64,000 bases of DNA. Source: Martinezella tropici. GTDB lineage: Bacteria; Pseudomonadota; Alphaproteobacteria; Rhizobiales; Rhizobiaceae. The notes under the pieces were generated by a model. That model was not told where the DNA came from. It saw nothing but the letters and a program-made list of their open reading frames with translations, and ran no database searches. Numbering within the stretch: position 1 is the stretch's first letter; the number at the start of each line of letters is the position of its first letter. This document shows, piece after piece, positions 34,423 through 42,627 of the stretch. Location of the stretch: positions 620,001-684,000 of the forward strand of contig NZ_VNIP01000011.1 of assembly GCF_008370325.1 (NCBI RefSeq). The letters are read 5' to 3'. A program made the position numbers and the translations under genes.

Positions 34423-35775
34423 TCAGCGGCCAGCCAGCGTCATGCCTTCGATCGCAAGCGTCGGAGCCGCGACGCCGAAATCGCGATCGATATCGCTCGC
34501 CGGCGTCACGCGCATGAACATGTCCTTCAGGTTGGAGGCGATCGTCACCTCCGAAACGGGGAAGGTCAATTCACCGTTCTCGATCCAGAAGCCGGTCGCG
34601 CCCCGGCTGTATTCGCCGGTGATCATGTTGACGCCCTGGCCGATCAGCTCGGTCACATAGAAGCCCGTTCCGACGCTGCGGATCAGTTCTTCCGGCGAAA
34701 TATCACCCGGTTCCAGCGCCAGGTTGGTGGATGCGGGCGAGACCGCCGTGCCGCCGCGCACGCCGCGGCCGTTGGTCCTCAGGCCGCCGCCGATTTCCCG
34801 CGCCGTTGCCGTCGACAGGAACCAGGACTGCAGCACGCCGTCCTCGATCATGACCAGCCGCTTGCCGGACACGCCCTCGCCATCGAAGGGCCGCGAGGAC
34901 GGGCCGCGCACGATCAGCGGATCGTCCGTGATAGAGAGGCCTGATTTCAGCACCTGCTGACCCATCTTGTCGCGCAGGAAGCTGGTCTTGCGGGCGACGG
35001 AAGCGCCGTTGATCGCACCGGCGATGTGGCCGGCAAAACCGCGCGCGACGCGCGGATCGAAAACGACGGTGACGTTCTTGCCCGTCGGCACCTGACGCGG
35101 ATTGAGGCGCTTGACCACCCGTTCGCCGGCGCGGCGGCCGATCTCCTCGGCCGCATCCAGCTCGGCGAAATAAAGGCGGCTGTCGAAATCATAGTCGCGC
35201 TCCATGCCGGTGCCTTCGCCGGCAATCACGCTGACGGAACGCCCGAAACGCGAGCCCATATAGTGGCCGGCAAAACCATGCGAGGTGACGAGCACGAGGC
35301 CGCCCATGCCGGCCGAGGCGCCGGCGCCGGAGGAATTGGTGACGCCGGAAACGGCAAGTGCGGCCGCTTCGGTCGCGAGCGCCGCTTCGCGCAGCTGCTC
35401 CGAGGAGACCTCGGTCGGATCGAACAGTTCGAGATCAGGATAGTTCTTGGCGAGATCCGCCTCATCGGCGAGGCTGGCGAACGGGTCTTCGGGCGAAACC
35501 TTGGCCATGGCAACCGCACGCTCAGCAAGAGCGTTGAGATCGAAGCCGGGATTGGCCGAAACGCTGGCCGCTCGATTGCCGACGAAGACCCTCAGCGAAA
35601 AATCGTCGCTCTCCGACGACTCCGTTCCCTCGACCTTGCCGAGGCGGACGCTGACGGAATGGGCTCTCGATCGCACCACGACGGCATCGGCCGCATCCGC
35701 ACCGGCTTTCCGGGCGAGATCGATCAACTGGCTGGCGCGGGAAAGCAGAGTGGCGGAATCGATTTCAGAGGTCAT
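34423..35775 (-). CDS. pmbA: TldD/PmbA family metalloprotease subunit (TldE)
   Basis: A 450-residue protein of the PmbA/TldE branch. Features: GADAADAVVVRSRAHSVSVR near the N terminus, VEGTESSESDDFSLRVFVG, and NPRQVPTGKNVTVVFDPRVA in the middle. It lacks the HExxxH metal motif found in TldD, as expected for the TldE half of the TldD/E protease, which degrades modified peptides and unfolded tails. No tldD is in this window. It is the first gene of the minus-strand block to cysQ and is divergent from the antiporter gene across 150 bases. Confidence 0.9.
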   Translation of the reverse strand: MTSEIDSATLLSRASQLIDLARKAGADAADAVVVRSRAHSVSVRLGKVEGTESSESDDFSLRVFVGNRAASVSANPGFDLNALAERAVAMAKVSPEDPFASLADEADLAKNYPDLELFDPTEVSSEQLREAALATEAAALAVSGVTNSSGAGASAGMGGLVLVTSHGFAGHYMGSRFGRSVSVIAGEGTGMERDYDFDSRLYFAELDAAEEIGRRAGERVVKRLNPRQVPTGKNVTVVFDPRVARGFAGHIAGAINGASVARKTSFLRDKMGQQVLKSGLSITDDPLIVRGPSSRPFDGEGVSGKRLVMIEDGVLQSWFLSTATAREIGGGLRTNGRGVRGGTAVSPASTNLALEPGDISPEELIRSVGTGFYVTELIGQGVNMITGEYSRGATGFWIENGELTFPVSEVTIASNLKDMFMRVTPASDIDRDFGVAAPTLAIEGMTLAGR

Positions 35776-35925
35776 GACTTGGCCTTTCCTTCGCGTTCCA
35801 TTTATTGTGCACTACATGAAGCATCAAGGGCGGCAAAGCCGATTCTTGTTCTAATCCCTTCACGCATGGTTGTTTATCATGACCATGTGTCGCAACACCG
35901 CCTGCCCCATGGAAAGAAACAGACG

Positions 35926-37746
35926 ATGTCCGCCGCCAATAGTCTCTTCACTGAAACCCTGATGCTGCTCGGAGGCGCCGTCGTCACGGCGCCGATCTTC
36001 AAAAAACTCGGATTGGGGACAGTGCTTGGCTATCTGGCTGCCGGTGTGGTGATCGGCCCTGTCCTGCACGGCATCGGCGACAGCGAAGCTGTGCTTGCCG
36101 TGGCGGAACTGGGCGTCGTCTTCCTGTTGTTCATCATCGGCCTGGAATTGAAGCCCTCGCGCCTCTGGCAGATGCGGCGGGATATTTTCGGCCTCGGCTC
36201 GGCCCAGGTAATTTTAAGCGGCCTCGCGCTCATGCTCGCCGCCTATTTCGGCGGCATTGCGGGATGGAAGGGCAGCATCATCATCGGCTTCGGCCTGGCG
36301 CTCTCCTCGACCGCCTTTGCCATGCAGATTCTTGAACAGCAGGGCGACGTCAATACGAAATACGGGCAGCGTTCCTTCTCGATGCTGCTGCTGCAAGATC
36401 TTGCCATCGTGCCCCTGCTGGCGCTGATCACCGTTCTCGACGGATCGAAGGAAACCAGCAATCCACTCCCCGATCTTGCGATCGCCATCGGGGCGGTGGC
36501 GGCAATGGTCATCGCCGGCCGCTATCTGCTGACGCCGCTATTCCAGGTGATCGCACGCACCGGCGCGCGCGAGGCGATGATTGCAGCCGCCCTCCTCGTC
36601 GTCATGGGTTCGGCGACGCTGATGCAGCTTGCCGGCCTCTCGATGGCGATGGGTGCCTTTCTTTCCGGCGTGATGCTCGCCGAATCCTCCTATCGTCACG
36701 AACTGGAGGCGGATATCGAGCCCTTCCGCGGCGTGCTGCTCGCCATTTTCTTCATTGCCGTCGGCCTGTCGTTGAAACTCGAGGTGATCCTCGACAATTG
36801 GGTGCTGATCCTGCTCGCCGTCCCAGTCATGATGATCATCAAGGCGATCGTGATCTATGCGCTCTGCCGCGCGACGGGCTCGCCGCACAATGATGCCGTG
36901 CGCATCGCCGGCCTGTTGCCGCAAGGCGGCGAATTCGGCTTCGTGCTCTTCAGCGCCGCCAGCGCCAGCGGCGGCCTCTTCTCGGCCAATACCGCCTCGA
37001 TGCTGATCGCCATCGTCACGCTGTCGATGGCGCTGACACCGCTAAGTTCCGCGCTTGCGAAGCGGCTGATGAAGGGCGACACGCAGGAGGAACTGGACGA
37101 GGATTTCGAAGGCGCCGGCTCCGACGTATTGATGATCGGCTTCTCGCGTTTCGGCCAGATTGCCGCGCAGATCCTGCTTGCCAGCGGCCGCGACGTGACG
37201 GTCATCGATTTCTCCGCCGACCGCATCCGCCAGGCATCGAGCTTCGGCTTCCGCATCTATTTCGGCGACGGAACCCGCAAGGACGTGCTGCGCTCCGCCG
37301 GCATCGATCGCGCCAAGATCGTCGTCGTCAGCACGCATCTGCGCGAGGTAACCGACAAGATCGTCGAACTCGTGCAGACGGATTATCCGCACGCGCGCAT
37401 CTTCGTCCGCTCCTACGACCGCATCCATTCGATCGAGCTGCGCCACAAGGGCGTCGATTACGAGCTGCGCGAGACGCTGGAATCCGGTCTGCTCTTCGGC
37501 CGCCGCACCCTGGAAGCGCTCGGGGTCAGCGAAGCGGAAGCCTACGAGATCGGCGAGGATATCCGCAAGCGCGACGAACAACGGCTCGTGCTGCAGGTCA
37601 GCGAAGGGCTGCAGGCGGGCACCGACATGCTCTATTCCCGCCCTGTCAAGCCGGAACCTCTGGTCAAGCCGAAACGTGCCGCCGACACCTACAGCGACGC
37701 CGACGATCTGGTGGCGTTGCCGCAAGAGGAGCCGGAGCGGGTTTAG
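35926..37746 (+). CDS. KefB/CPA2-type monovalent cation:proton antiporter
   Basis: A 606-residue inner-membrane protein: about 12 membrane helices over residues 1-375 (e.g. GTVLGYLAAGVVIGPVLHGI and GAFLSGVMLAESSYRHELEA with the conserved acidic site), then a cytoplasmic TrkA-N/RCK domain from ~395 (DVLMIGFSRFGQIAAQILLA, VTVIDFSADRIRQASSFGFR, VYFGDGTRKDV-like loop). This matches KefB/KefC glutathione-gated K+ efflux proteins. The frame is open 900 bases upstream, antisense to pmbA, but the ATG at 35926 with GGAAAG begins the conserved part. No KefF/KefG ancillary gene is adjacent. Confidence 0.9.
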   Translation: MSAANSLFTETLMLLGGAVVTAPIFKKLGLGTVLGYLAAGVVIGPVLHGIGDSEAVLAVAELGVVFLLFIIGLELKPSRLWQMRRDIFGLGSAQVILSGLALMLAAYFGGIAGWKGSIIIGFGLALSSTAFAMQILEQQGDVNTKYGQRSFSMLLLQDLAIVPLLALITVLDGSKETSNPLPDLAIAIGAVAAMVIAGRYLLTPLFQVIARTGAREAMIAAALLVVMGSATLMQLAGLSMAMGAFLSGVMLAESSYRHELEADIEPFRGVLLAIFFIAVGLSLKLEVILDNWVLILLAVPVMMIIKAIVIYALCRATGSPHNDAVRIAGLLPQGGEFGFVLFSAASASGGLFSANTASMLIAIVTLSMALTPLSSALAKRLMKGDTQEELDEDFEGAGSDVLMIGFSRFGQIAAQILLASGRDVTVIDFSADRIRQASSFGFRIYFGDGTRKDVLRSAGIDRAKIVVVSTHLREVTDKIVELVQTDYPHARIFVRSYDRIHSIELRHKGVDYELRETLESGLLFGRRTLEALGVSEAEAYEIGEDIRKRDEQRLVLQVSEGLQAGTDMLYSRPVKPEPLVKPKRAADTYSDADDLVALPQEEPERV

Positions 37747-37800
37747 GCTACCGTTTGTGCAGCCAGGGAAAGTGGCGCCGCTCAATTTCCGTAAGATGCT

Positions 37801-38667
37801 CTAATTCTTCGCCGTCATCACGCGGTCGAGGGCGAATTTCAGCTCGTCCTTCACGCTGGCCGACATGGCGAGGATATCGCGCGCCTTCAGGAAATCGAGG
37901 ACGCCCGTGCGGCCCACGGCCGGGCGCAGGAAGATCTGCGGCGCCTGCAGGCGCAGCTTCAAGGCAATATTGGACTGCATGGTGAGCTGGCCGGCGCCGA
38001 ACAGGCTTTCGATGCGGTTCGGAATATGCCGGCCGCCGCCTTCTGGGCCGCCGACGACGTCGATGCCGATGATGACATCGGCAAGCCCGGCAAGATGCTC
38101 ATAGGGAACCGGGTTCATGATGCCGCCGTCGATCATCACGCGATCCCCCAGTCTCACCGGCATGAAGACGGCGGGAATGGCGGCGGAAGCGGCAAGCACC
38201 GGAAAGAGTTCGCCCTTTTCGATCACGACTTCGGCCTGATCGTAGTAATCCGTCGTCACCACCTTCAGGGGTATGTGCAATTCCGAAAAATTCTCCGGAA
38301 ATGTGGTCGGCAGGAATGTGCGAAGAATGCGTTCGAGATTGAACTGGCCAAATCGGATGCTGCGCATGTTGACCGGCCGCAAGCTCCAGATCTTGTTGAG
38401 CACGGCGGGACGATTGCCGACGGTTGCAAGCGTATGGTCGCGGATTTCCGCGCCGCTCATACCGACCGCCATCGCCGCGCCCATGATCGAGCCGATGGAG
38501 GAGCCGGCTATCGCGACCGGGCGGATGCCGAGTTCGTCCAGCGCCTCGATGATGTGGATATGAGCGAGCCCGCGCGCGCCGCCGCAGCCGAAGGCGACCG
38601 CGACGCTCGGCATGCCGGAGGCGGCAACCGGGTAATCGCTGCCGACGAAATCAGCATAATCGCCCAT
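37801..38667 (-). CDS. Patatin-like phospholipase family protein
   Basis: A 288-residue serine acylhydrolase. The oxyanion loop reads AFGCGGARGLAHIH, the nucleophile elbow is AIAGSSIGSIMGA, and the catalytic Asp is in MIDGGIMNPVPYEHL, giving the Ser-Asp dyad of patatins (RssA/NTE group). Substrate is probably a phospholipid or lysophospholipid at the membrane; this is family knowledge only. The second glycine of the usual GGGxRG is Cys. It lies 18 bases downstream of rsmD, likely on the same mRNA. Confidence 0.9.
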   Translation of the reverse strand: MGDYADFVGSDYPVAASGMPSVAVAFGCGGARGLAHIHIIEALDELGIRPVAIAGSSIGSIMGAAMAVGMSGAEIRDHTLATVGNRPAVLNKIWSLRPVNMRSIRFGQFNLERILRTFLPTTFPENFSELHIPLKVVTTDYYDQAEVVIEKGELFPVLAASAAIPAVFMPVRLGDRVMIDGGIMNPVPYEHLAGLADVIIGIDVVGGPEGGGRHIPNRIESLFGAGQLTMQSNIALKLRLQAPQIFLRPAVGRTGVLDFLKARDILAMSASVKDELKFALDRVMTAKN

Positions 38668-38685
38668 ATCTTTCCCCTTCCTCCG

Positions 38686-39252
38686 TTATGCCATCCGCGG
38701 CTGATAACGGAAGAAATGCATCTTGCTATCGCCGAAGGTCCGTTCCTCCAGAAACAGGAAATCCGAGGGTAGGACAACGGTCACGTCGGAACGCTCTTCG
38801 AGGATGGCCAGCGCGCCCGGAACCAGCCAACCACCGGCAGCCGCCGCTGCAAAGGCTTTCTCCCCCTGTCCCTTGCCATAGGGCGGATCGGCGAAGAGAA
38901 AATCGAAAGGCTCGAGATTGCCGACGCTGCCGAGATCTGTCGCATCCCGCCGCAGCATGCGCGTGCGGCCATGCAGGCCGAGCGCATCGATGTTTTCCCA
39001 GAGAAGACCCCTGCCCTCGACGCTGCTTTCGACGAAGAGCACATGACGGCAGCCGCGGGACGCTGCCTCCAGGCCGACTGCGCCGGTGCCGGCAAAGACG
39101 TCCATCATCCGGGTGCCGTCGATGGCTTCCGGATAGGCATGGCTCAGGATGTTGAAGAGGCTTTCACGCGTGCGATCCGCCGTCGGACGAATATCGTTCG
39201 ACTTCGGCGTTGCAAGCGAGCGACCGCGAAACTCACCGCCGACGATCCTCAC
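38686..39252 (-). CDS. rsmD: 16S rRNA (guanine(966)-N(2))-methyltransferase RsmD
   Basis: A 188-residue SAM-dependent methyltransferase acting on the 30S ribosome. It begins MRIVGGEFRGRSLATP, and has PTADRTRESLFNIL, the SAM loop MDVFAGTGAVGLEAASRG and the catalytic FADPPYGKG. Six bases separate it from the upstream rluB, so the two RNA-modification genes are co-transcribed. Confidence 0.95.
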   Translation of the reverse strand: MRIVGGEFRGRSLATPKSNDIRPTADRTRESLFNILSHAYPEAIDGTRMMDVFAGTGAVGLEAASRGCRHVLFVESSVEGRGLLWENIDALGLHGRTRMLRRDATDLGSVGNLEPFDFLFADPPYGKGQGEKAFAAAAAGGWLVPGALAILEERSDVTVVLPSDFLFLEERTFGDSKMHFFRYQPRMA

Positions 39253-39258
39253 CGCGCG

Positions 39259-41199
39259 TCAGCCCCTGCCGCCCTTAGGGCCGCCCCTGCCGGGGCCACC
39301 GCGACCGGAGCCGCCGCGTGGGCCTCCCGAGGGACGACCTGCGCCACCCGGCTTGCCGCCAAAGCCGCGCGAGCCACCGGGCTTCCCGCCCGGCTTGCCA
39401 CCAAAGGATTTGCCGCCGCCGGGCTTCTTGCCGAAGGGCTTGCCGGCCGGCCGATCACCGAAGGACCGTTCGCCTTGTGGGCGATCACCAAACGGGCGAT
39501 CGCCGCGGGGCGGCCGATCTCCAAACGGACGATCCCCGCGAGCGGGACGCTCACCCTGGGGGCGATCGCCGCGGGGACGTTCCGACCGCTGCTCGCCGCC
39601 GAAAGACGTGCCGCGCGGACGCTCGTCTCCCTCGGCACGCGGACGCCGGTCGCCACGAGGCTTGTCGCCAAACGGACGATCACCGCGCGGCTTGTCGCCA
39701 TATGGGCGTTCACTGCGCGGCGGACGATCCCCGAAGGAACGTTCCGAGCGGGCTTCGCCCTGGAAGGATTTCGCGCGGGGACGGTCGCCGAACGGACGGT
39801 CCGCACGAGCGGGACGATCACCTTGCGGGCGGTCGCCGCGCGAACGCTTGCGATCAAAGCCCTCGTCGTCACGCGACTTGCGCGGAGCTTCCTCGCTCGA
39901 ACGAATCCATTCGCCATCGCCTTCGTCGACGCGATTGATGCGAACGCGGGGACCTTCGTCCGGACGATCGAAGCCACTGCGCTGCGGGCGTTCCGCCTCG
40001 CCGCGCTTTGCAGCGGTTCTTGCATTCTTGGCAGCCTTTGCGGCTGCCTTTTCGCCGAGCGGGCGGGCACCTGGCGCCATCCACACATTGGCGCTGCGAC
40101 GCGGGGCGAGCGGCTGGCGCTTCGCCCGGTCGTCGTCCTTGTGGCCGCCTTCGCGGCGATCATCACGCTTGGCATCGCGCTTTGTATCGAGGCGGCTCAA
40201 GGCGCGCTCGCGCTTGTCCTCGGGACGCTCGCGACGCGGCCGCTCTTCCTTGGCCGGGCGGGCCGGCTTGGCATCCGCCTCTTCGGCATCGGCAACGGCC
40301 GGTGCGTTATACAGCGGAGCATCGAAATTCGCCTTGGCCTCATCGACCAGGCGCGGACCCAGCTGATCGCGCAGTGTGCGGCCGCGCACCTCAAGCACAT
40401 GGCCTTCCGGCAGCTCGCCGAGCTGGAACGGGCCGTAGGAGATGCGGATCAGGCGGTTGACCTCGAGGCCGAGCGCGCCGAGCACGTTCTTGATTTCGCG
40501 GTTCTTGCCCTCACGCAGACCCATGGTGATCCAGACGTTGGAGCCTTGCGTGCGGTCGAGCGTCGCGTCGATCGAGCCGTAGAGCACACCGTCGACGGCA
40601 ATGCCTTCCTTGAGTTTGTCGAGCGCTTCCTGATCGATCTCGCCATGGGCGCGGACACGGTAGCGGCGCAACCAGCCGGTCGTCGGCAGCTCCAGAACGC
40701 GGGCCAGGCCGCCGTCATTGGTCAGCAGCAACAGGCCTTCGGTGTTGATGTCGAGGCGGCCGATCGACAGGACGCGCGGCAGCTCTTCCGGCAGATTGTC
40801 GAAAACGGTCGGGCGCCCTTCCGGATCGGCATTGGTGGTCACGAGGCCGGCAGGTTTGTGATAAAGCCACAGGCGCGTGCGCTCGATGCCGCGGATCGGC
40901 ACGCCGTCAACCTCGATCTTGTCCGCAAGGGTCACGTTGACCACGGGCGTATCCAGCGGCACGCCGTTCAGCCGGACGCGGCCATCCAGGATCATGCGCT
41001 CGATATCGCGGCGCGATGCCACGCCGGCGCGCGCCATCACCTTGGAAATGCGCTCGGCCTTTCCATCGCCTGCCACGGTTTCATCCGCCGCCTTGACGGC
41101 TGCGGCCTTTGCCGGCTTCGCGTCATCGCGTTTCATCGTCTTCTTATCGCCAGCAAAGGGTTTAGACCCAGGCCGCTTGGGCTTGTCATTCATCGTCAT
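39259..41199 (-). CDS. rluB: RluB-type 23S rRNA pseudouridine synthase with very long disordered tail
   Basis: A 646-residue protein. Residues ~1-45 are Lys/Ala-rich; an S4 RNA-binding domain follows (RISKVMARAGVASRRDIERM), then the catalytic domain with Asp150 in GRLDINTEGLLLLTNDGG and LREGKNREIKNVLGALGLEV. From about residue 305 to the end the protein is a low-complexity tail dominated by Arg, Gly, Asp, Pro and Phe, with repeated units of the kind GDRPFGDRP and finally GGKPGG/RGG. Typical RluB is 290-310 residues, so over half of this protein is tail, probably an RNA-binding disordered region. The repetitive GC-rich DNA also keeps the opposite strand open for over 2 kb, which I treat as a shadow. 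Confidence 0.92.
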   Translation of the reverse strand: MTMNDKPKRPGSKPFAGDKKTMKRDDAKPAKAAAVKAADETVAGDGKAERISKVMARAGVASRRDIERMILDGRVRLNGVPLDTPVVNVTLADKIEVDGVPIRGIERTRLWLYHKPAGLVTTNADPEGRPTVFDNLPEELPRVLSIGRLDINTEGLLLLTNDGGLARVLELPTTGWLRRYRVRAHGEIDQEALDKLKEGIAVDGVLYGSIDATLDRTQGSNVWITMGLREGKNREIKNVLGALGLEVNRLIRISYGPFQLGELPEGHVLEVRGRTLRDQLGPRLVDEAKANFDAPLYNAPAVADAEEADAKPARPAKEERPRRERPEDKRERALSRLDTKRDAKRDDRREGGHKDDDRAKRQPLAPRRSANVWMAPGARPLGEKAAAKAAKNARTAAKRGEAERPQRSGFDRPDEGPRVRINRVDEGDGEWIRSSEEAPRKSRDDEGFDRKRSRGDRPQGDRPARADRPFGDRPRAKSFQGEARSERSFGDRPPRSERPYGDKPRGDRPFGDKPRGDRRPRAEGDERPRGTSFGGEQRSERPRGDRPQGERPARGDRPFGDRPPRGDRPFGDRPQGERSFGDRPAGKPFGKKPGGGKSFGGKPGGKPGGSRGFGGKPGGAGRPSGGPRGGSGRGGPGRGGPKGGRG

Positions 41200-41271
41200 T
41201 TGTTGTTTGCCTGAATTTTTAACGCGTGTTCCTATCAGGTCACGCCCTTGCGGTTAAGTGGAAAAACTTGA

Positions 41272-41730
41272 ATGGCGGCTACAAATCAATTCATGGAGCT
41301 TGCTTTGGCCGAAGCACGCCGTGCCGGAGAGCGCGGCGAAGTGCCGATCGGCGCCGTTGTCGTGCTCGACAGCGAGGTCATCGCCACCGCCGGCAACCGC
41401 ACTCGAGAGCTTAACGACGTCACCGCTCATGCCGAAATCGTCGCCATCCGCCTGGCCTGCGAGGAGCTTGGCCAGGAGCGTCTCGCGGGCGCCGATCTCT
41501 ACGTCACGCTGGAGCCCTGCACCATGTGCGCCGCGGCCATTTCGTTCGCGCGCATCCGCCGTCTCTACTATGGCGCCGAGGATCCGAAGGGCGGAGGCGT
41601 CGACAACGGCGTGCGCTTCTATCATCAATCGACCTGCCATCATGCGCCGGAGGTCTATTCCGGCCTCGGCGAGACCGCATCCGCCGATATCCTCAGAGGC
41701 TTCTTTCAAGCGAAACGCTCCGAAGACTGA
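41272..41730 (+). CDS. tadA: tRNA adenosine(34) deaminase
   Basis: A 152-residue zinc deaminase that converts A34 to inosine in tRNA-Arg(ACG). The zinc site is HAEIVAI (His and catalytic Glu) plus PCTMCAAAISFAR; IRRLYYGAEDPKGGGVDNG is the TadA-specific loop. It is divergent from rluB across 72 bases. A GGAAAAACTTGA stretch precedes the ATG as a weak ribosome site. A dispersed repeat begins 12 bases after its stop. Confidence 0.93.
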   Translation: MAATNQFMELALAEARRAGERGEVPIGAVVVLDSEVIATAGNRTRELNDVTAHAEIVAIRLACEELGQERLAGADLYVTLEPCTMCAAAISFARIRRLYYGAEDPKGGGVDNGVRFYHQSTCHHAPEVYSGLGETASADILRGFFQAKRSED

Positions 41731-41741
41731 AAAGCGGCAGA

Positions 41742-41844
41742 TTACAGCGCCGCGCGTCTTTCAATACGCGCAAAGGACGCTGTAACACTTTAAAATTCTG
41801 CATAATTTTCCCTTAAATCGATTCCGATTTAAGGAATTATGCAG
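41742..41844 (+). repeat. Dispersed repeat, copy 2 (two-palindrome form)
   Basis: First palindrome: arms TTACAGCG (41742-41749) and CGCTGTAA (41778-41785). Then CACTTTAAAATT, then a second palindrome with arms CTGCATAAT (41798-41806) and ATTATGCAG (41836-41844) around CCTTAAATCG-ATT-CCGATTTAAGG. It lies in the gap between the converging tadA and lipoprotein genes and matches 29546-29601 in opposite orientation. Confidence 0.78.
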
Positions 41845-41866
41845 TCGCCGCCGCTTTGAGAGCTTT

Positions 41867-42493
41867 TTACTGGAAGGGCTTCCACCAGCTGCTGTTGTTG
41901 GTCTGCTGCGCAGCCTCCGCATCCTTCTTGCGCTTCTTTTCTTTCTTGCTCTCGGGCGTGCCGAGATCGCTGAGCGCGGCCTGGTCGGCGACCTGGCGAT
42001 ACTGTTGCGGCGGATCGATCAGGTAGCGGCGCTGATCGTAGGTACCGGCCTGGTCCTGCCGCGCGGCGCGATAGGCGGCCGTCTGCTGCGCTTCCGTCAT
42101 ACGGTTTCTGCTGCTGTCGGCCTGGGCCAGCGGCGAGCGATAGTTGACGTCGCTCTTCTTCTCGTCGGCTTCTGCGGCGAGACGCTTGCGGGCGTCTTCC
42201 GGCGATTCGAGCCAGGCCGGATTGTCCTTGCTTGCCAGCGACTGCTGCGGCGCGGTCAGAGTGTCCTTGGCGCCGCCAACAACCAAGCCGGGGCGGTTCG
42301 GATATTTCACGCCCTTCTCTTTCGGCGTTGCGGCCGAAACAGAGGCGATATCGCCGAGGTCGTCCAGGAGCTGCACGCCGGCGGTCTTGTCGGTGCCATA
42401 AGTCGGGCTGCTCAGGCAACCGGACATTGCGCCACAGCCAACCACAAGTGCCGCCAAGCTGACGCCGACACGAACCTTATGCATCGCTCTCAT
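41867..42493 (-). CDS. Putative lipoprotein, alphaproteobacterial hypothetical
   Basis: A 208-residue protein, not recognised by family. A lipoprotein signal is visible (VGVSLAALVVGCGAMSGCLS, with Cys26 in the lipobox MSGC). The mature part is polar, has no membrane segment and ends in a strongly basic, Lys-rich stretch (ESKKEKKRKKDAEAAQQ) followed by WWKPFQ. An alternative start is the ATG at 42484, three codons in. It lies 134 bases downstream of ileS. A structural role at the envelope is possible but unsupported. Confidence 0.78.
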   Translation of the reverse strand: MRAMHKVRVGVSLAALVVGCGAMSGCLSSPTYGTDKTAGVQLLDDLGDIASVSAATPKEKGVKYPNRPGLVVGGAKDTLTAPQQSLASKDNPAWLESPEDARKRLAAEADEKKSDVNYRSPLAQADSSRNRMTEAQQTAAYRAARQDQAGTYDQRRYLIDPPQQYRQVADQAALSDLGTPESKKEKKRKKDAEAAQQTNNSSWWKPFQ

Positions 42494-42627
42494 GAAAACC
42501 CTTCCCAGCCATGCCGGAATAAACGTAACAGTACCCCATTAGACGGCAACTGCCGTAAAAATCGGGCCATTTTCAGGCAGCTTTTACCGGATGAACGCCG
42601 CAAAGGCAATTCATCCGGCAACTTTCT

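Noticed and set aside
35026..35925. Long in-frame extension of the KefB-type gene opposite pmbA
   Set aside because: Only an accident of open frame; the antiporter N terminus begins at 35926 and pmbA is convincing on the other strand.
38971..41214. 747-codon open frame on the plus strand opposite rluB
   Set aside because: It is the complement of the repetitive GC-rich rluB tail; no ribosome site or family features, while the minus strand has clear S4 and pseudouridine synthase motifs.
42587..42618. CCGGATGAA / TTCATCCGG hairpin after ileS
   Set aside because: Stem is good but no T run follows on the coding strand, so I do not call it a terminator.
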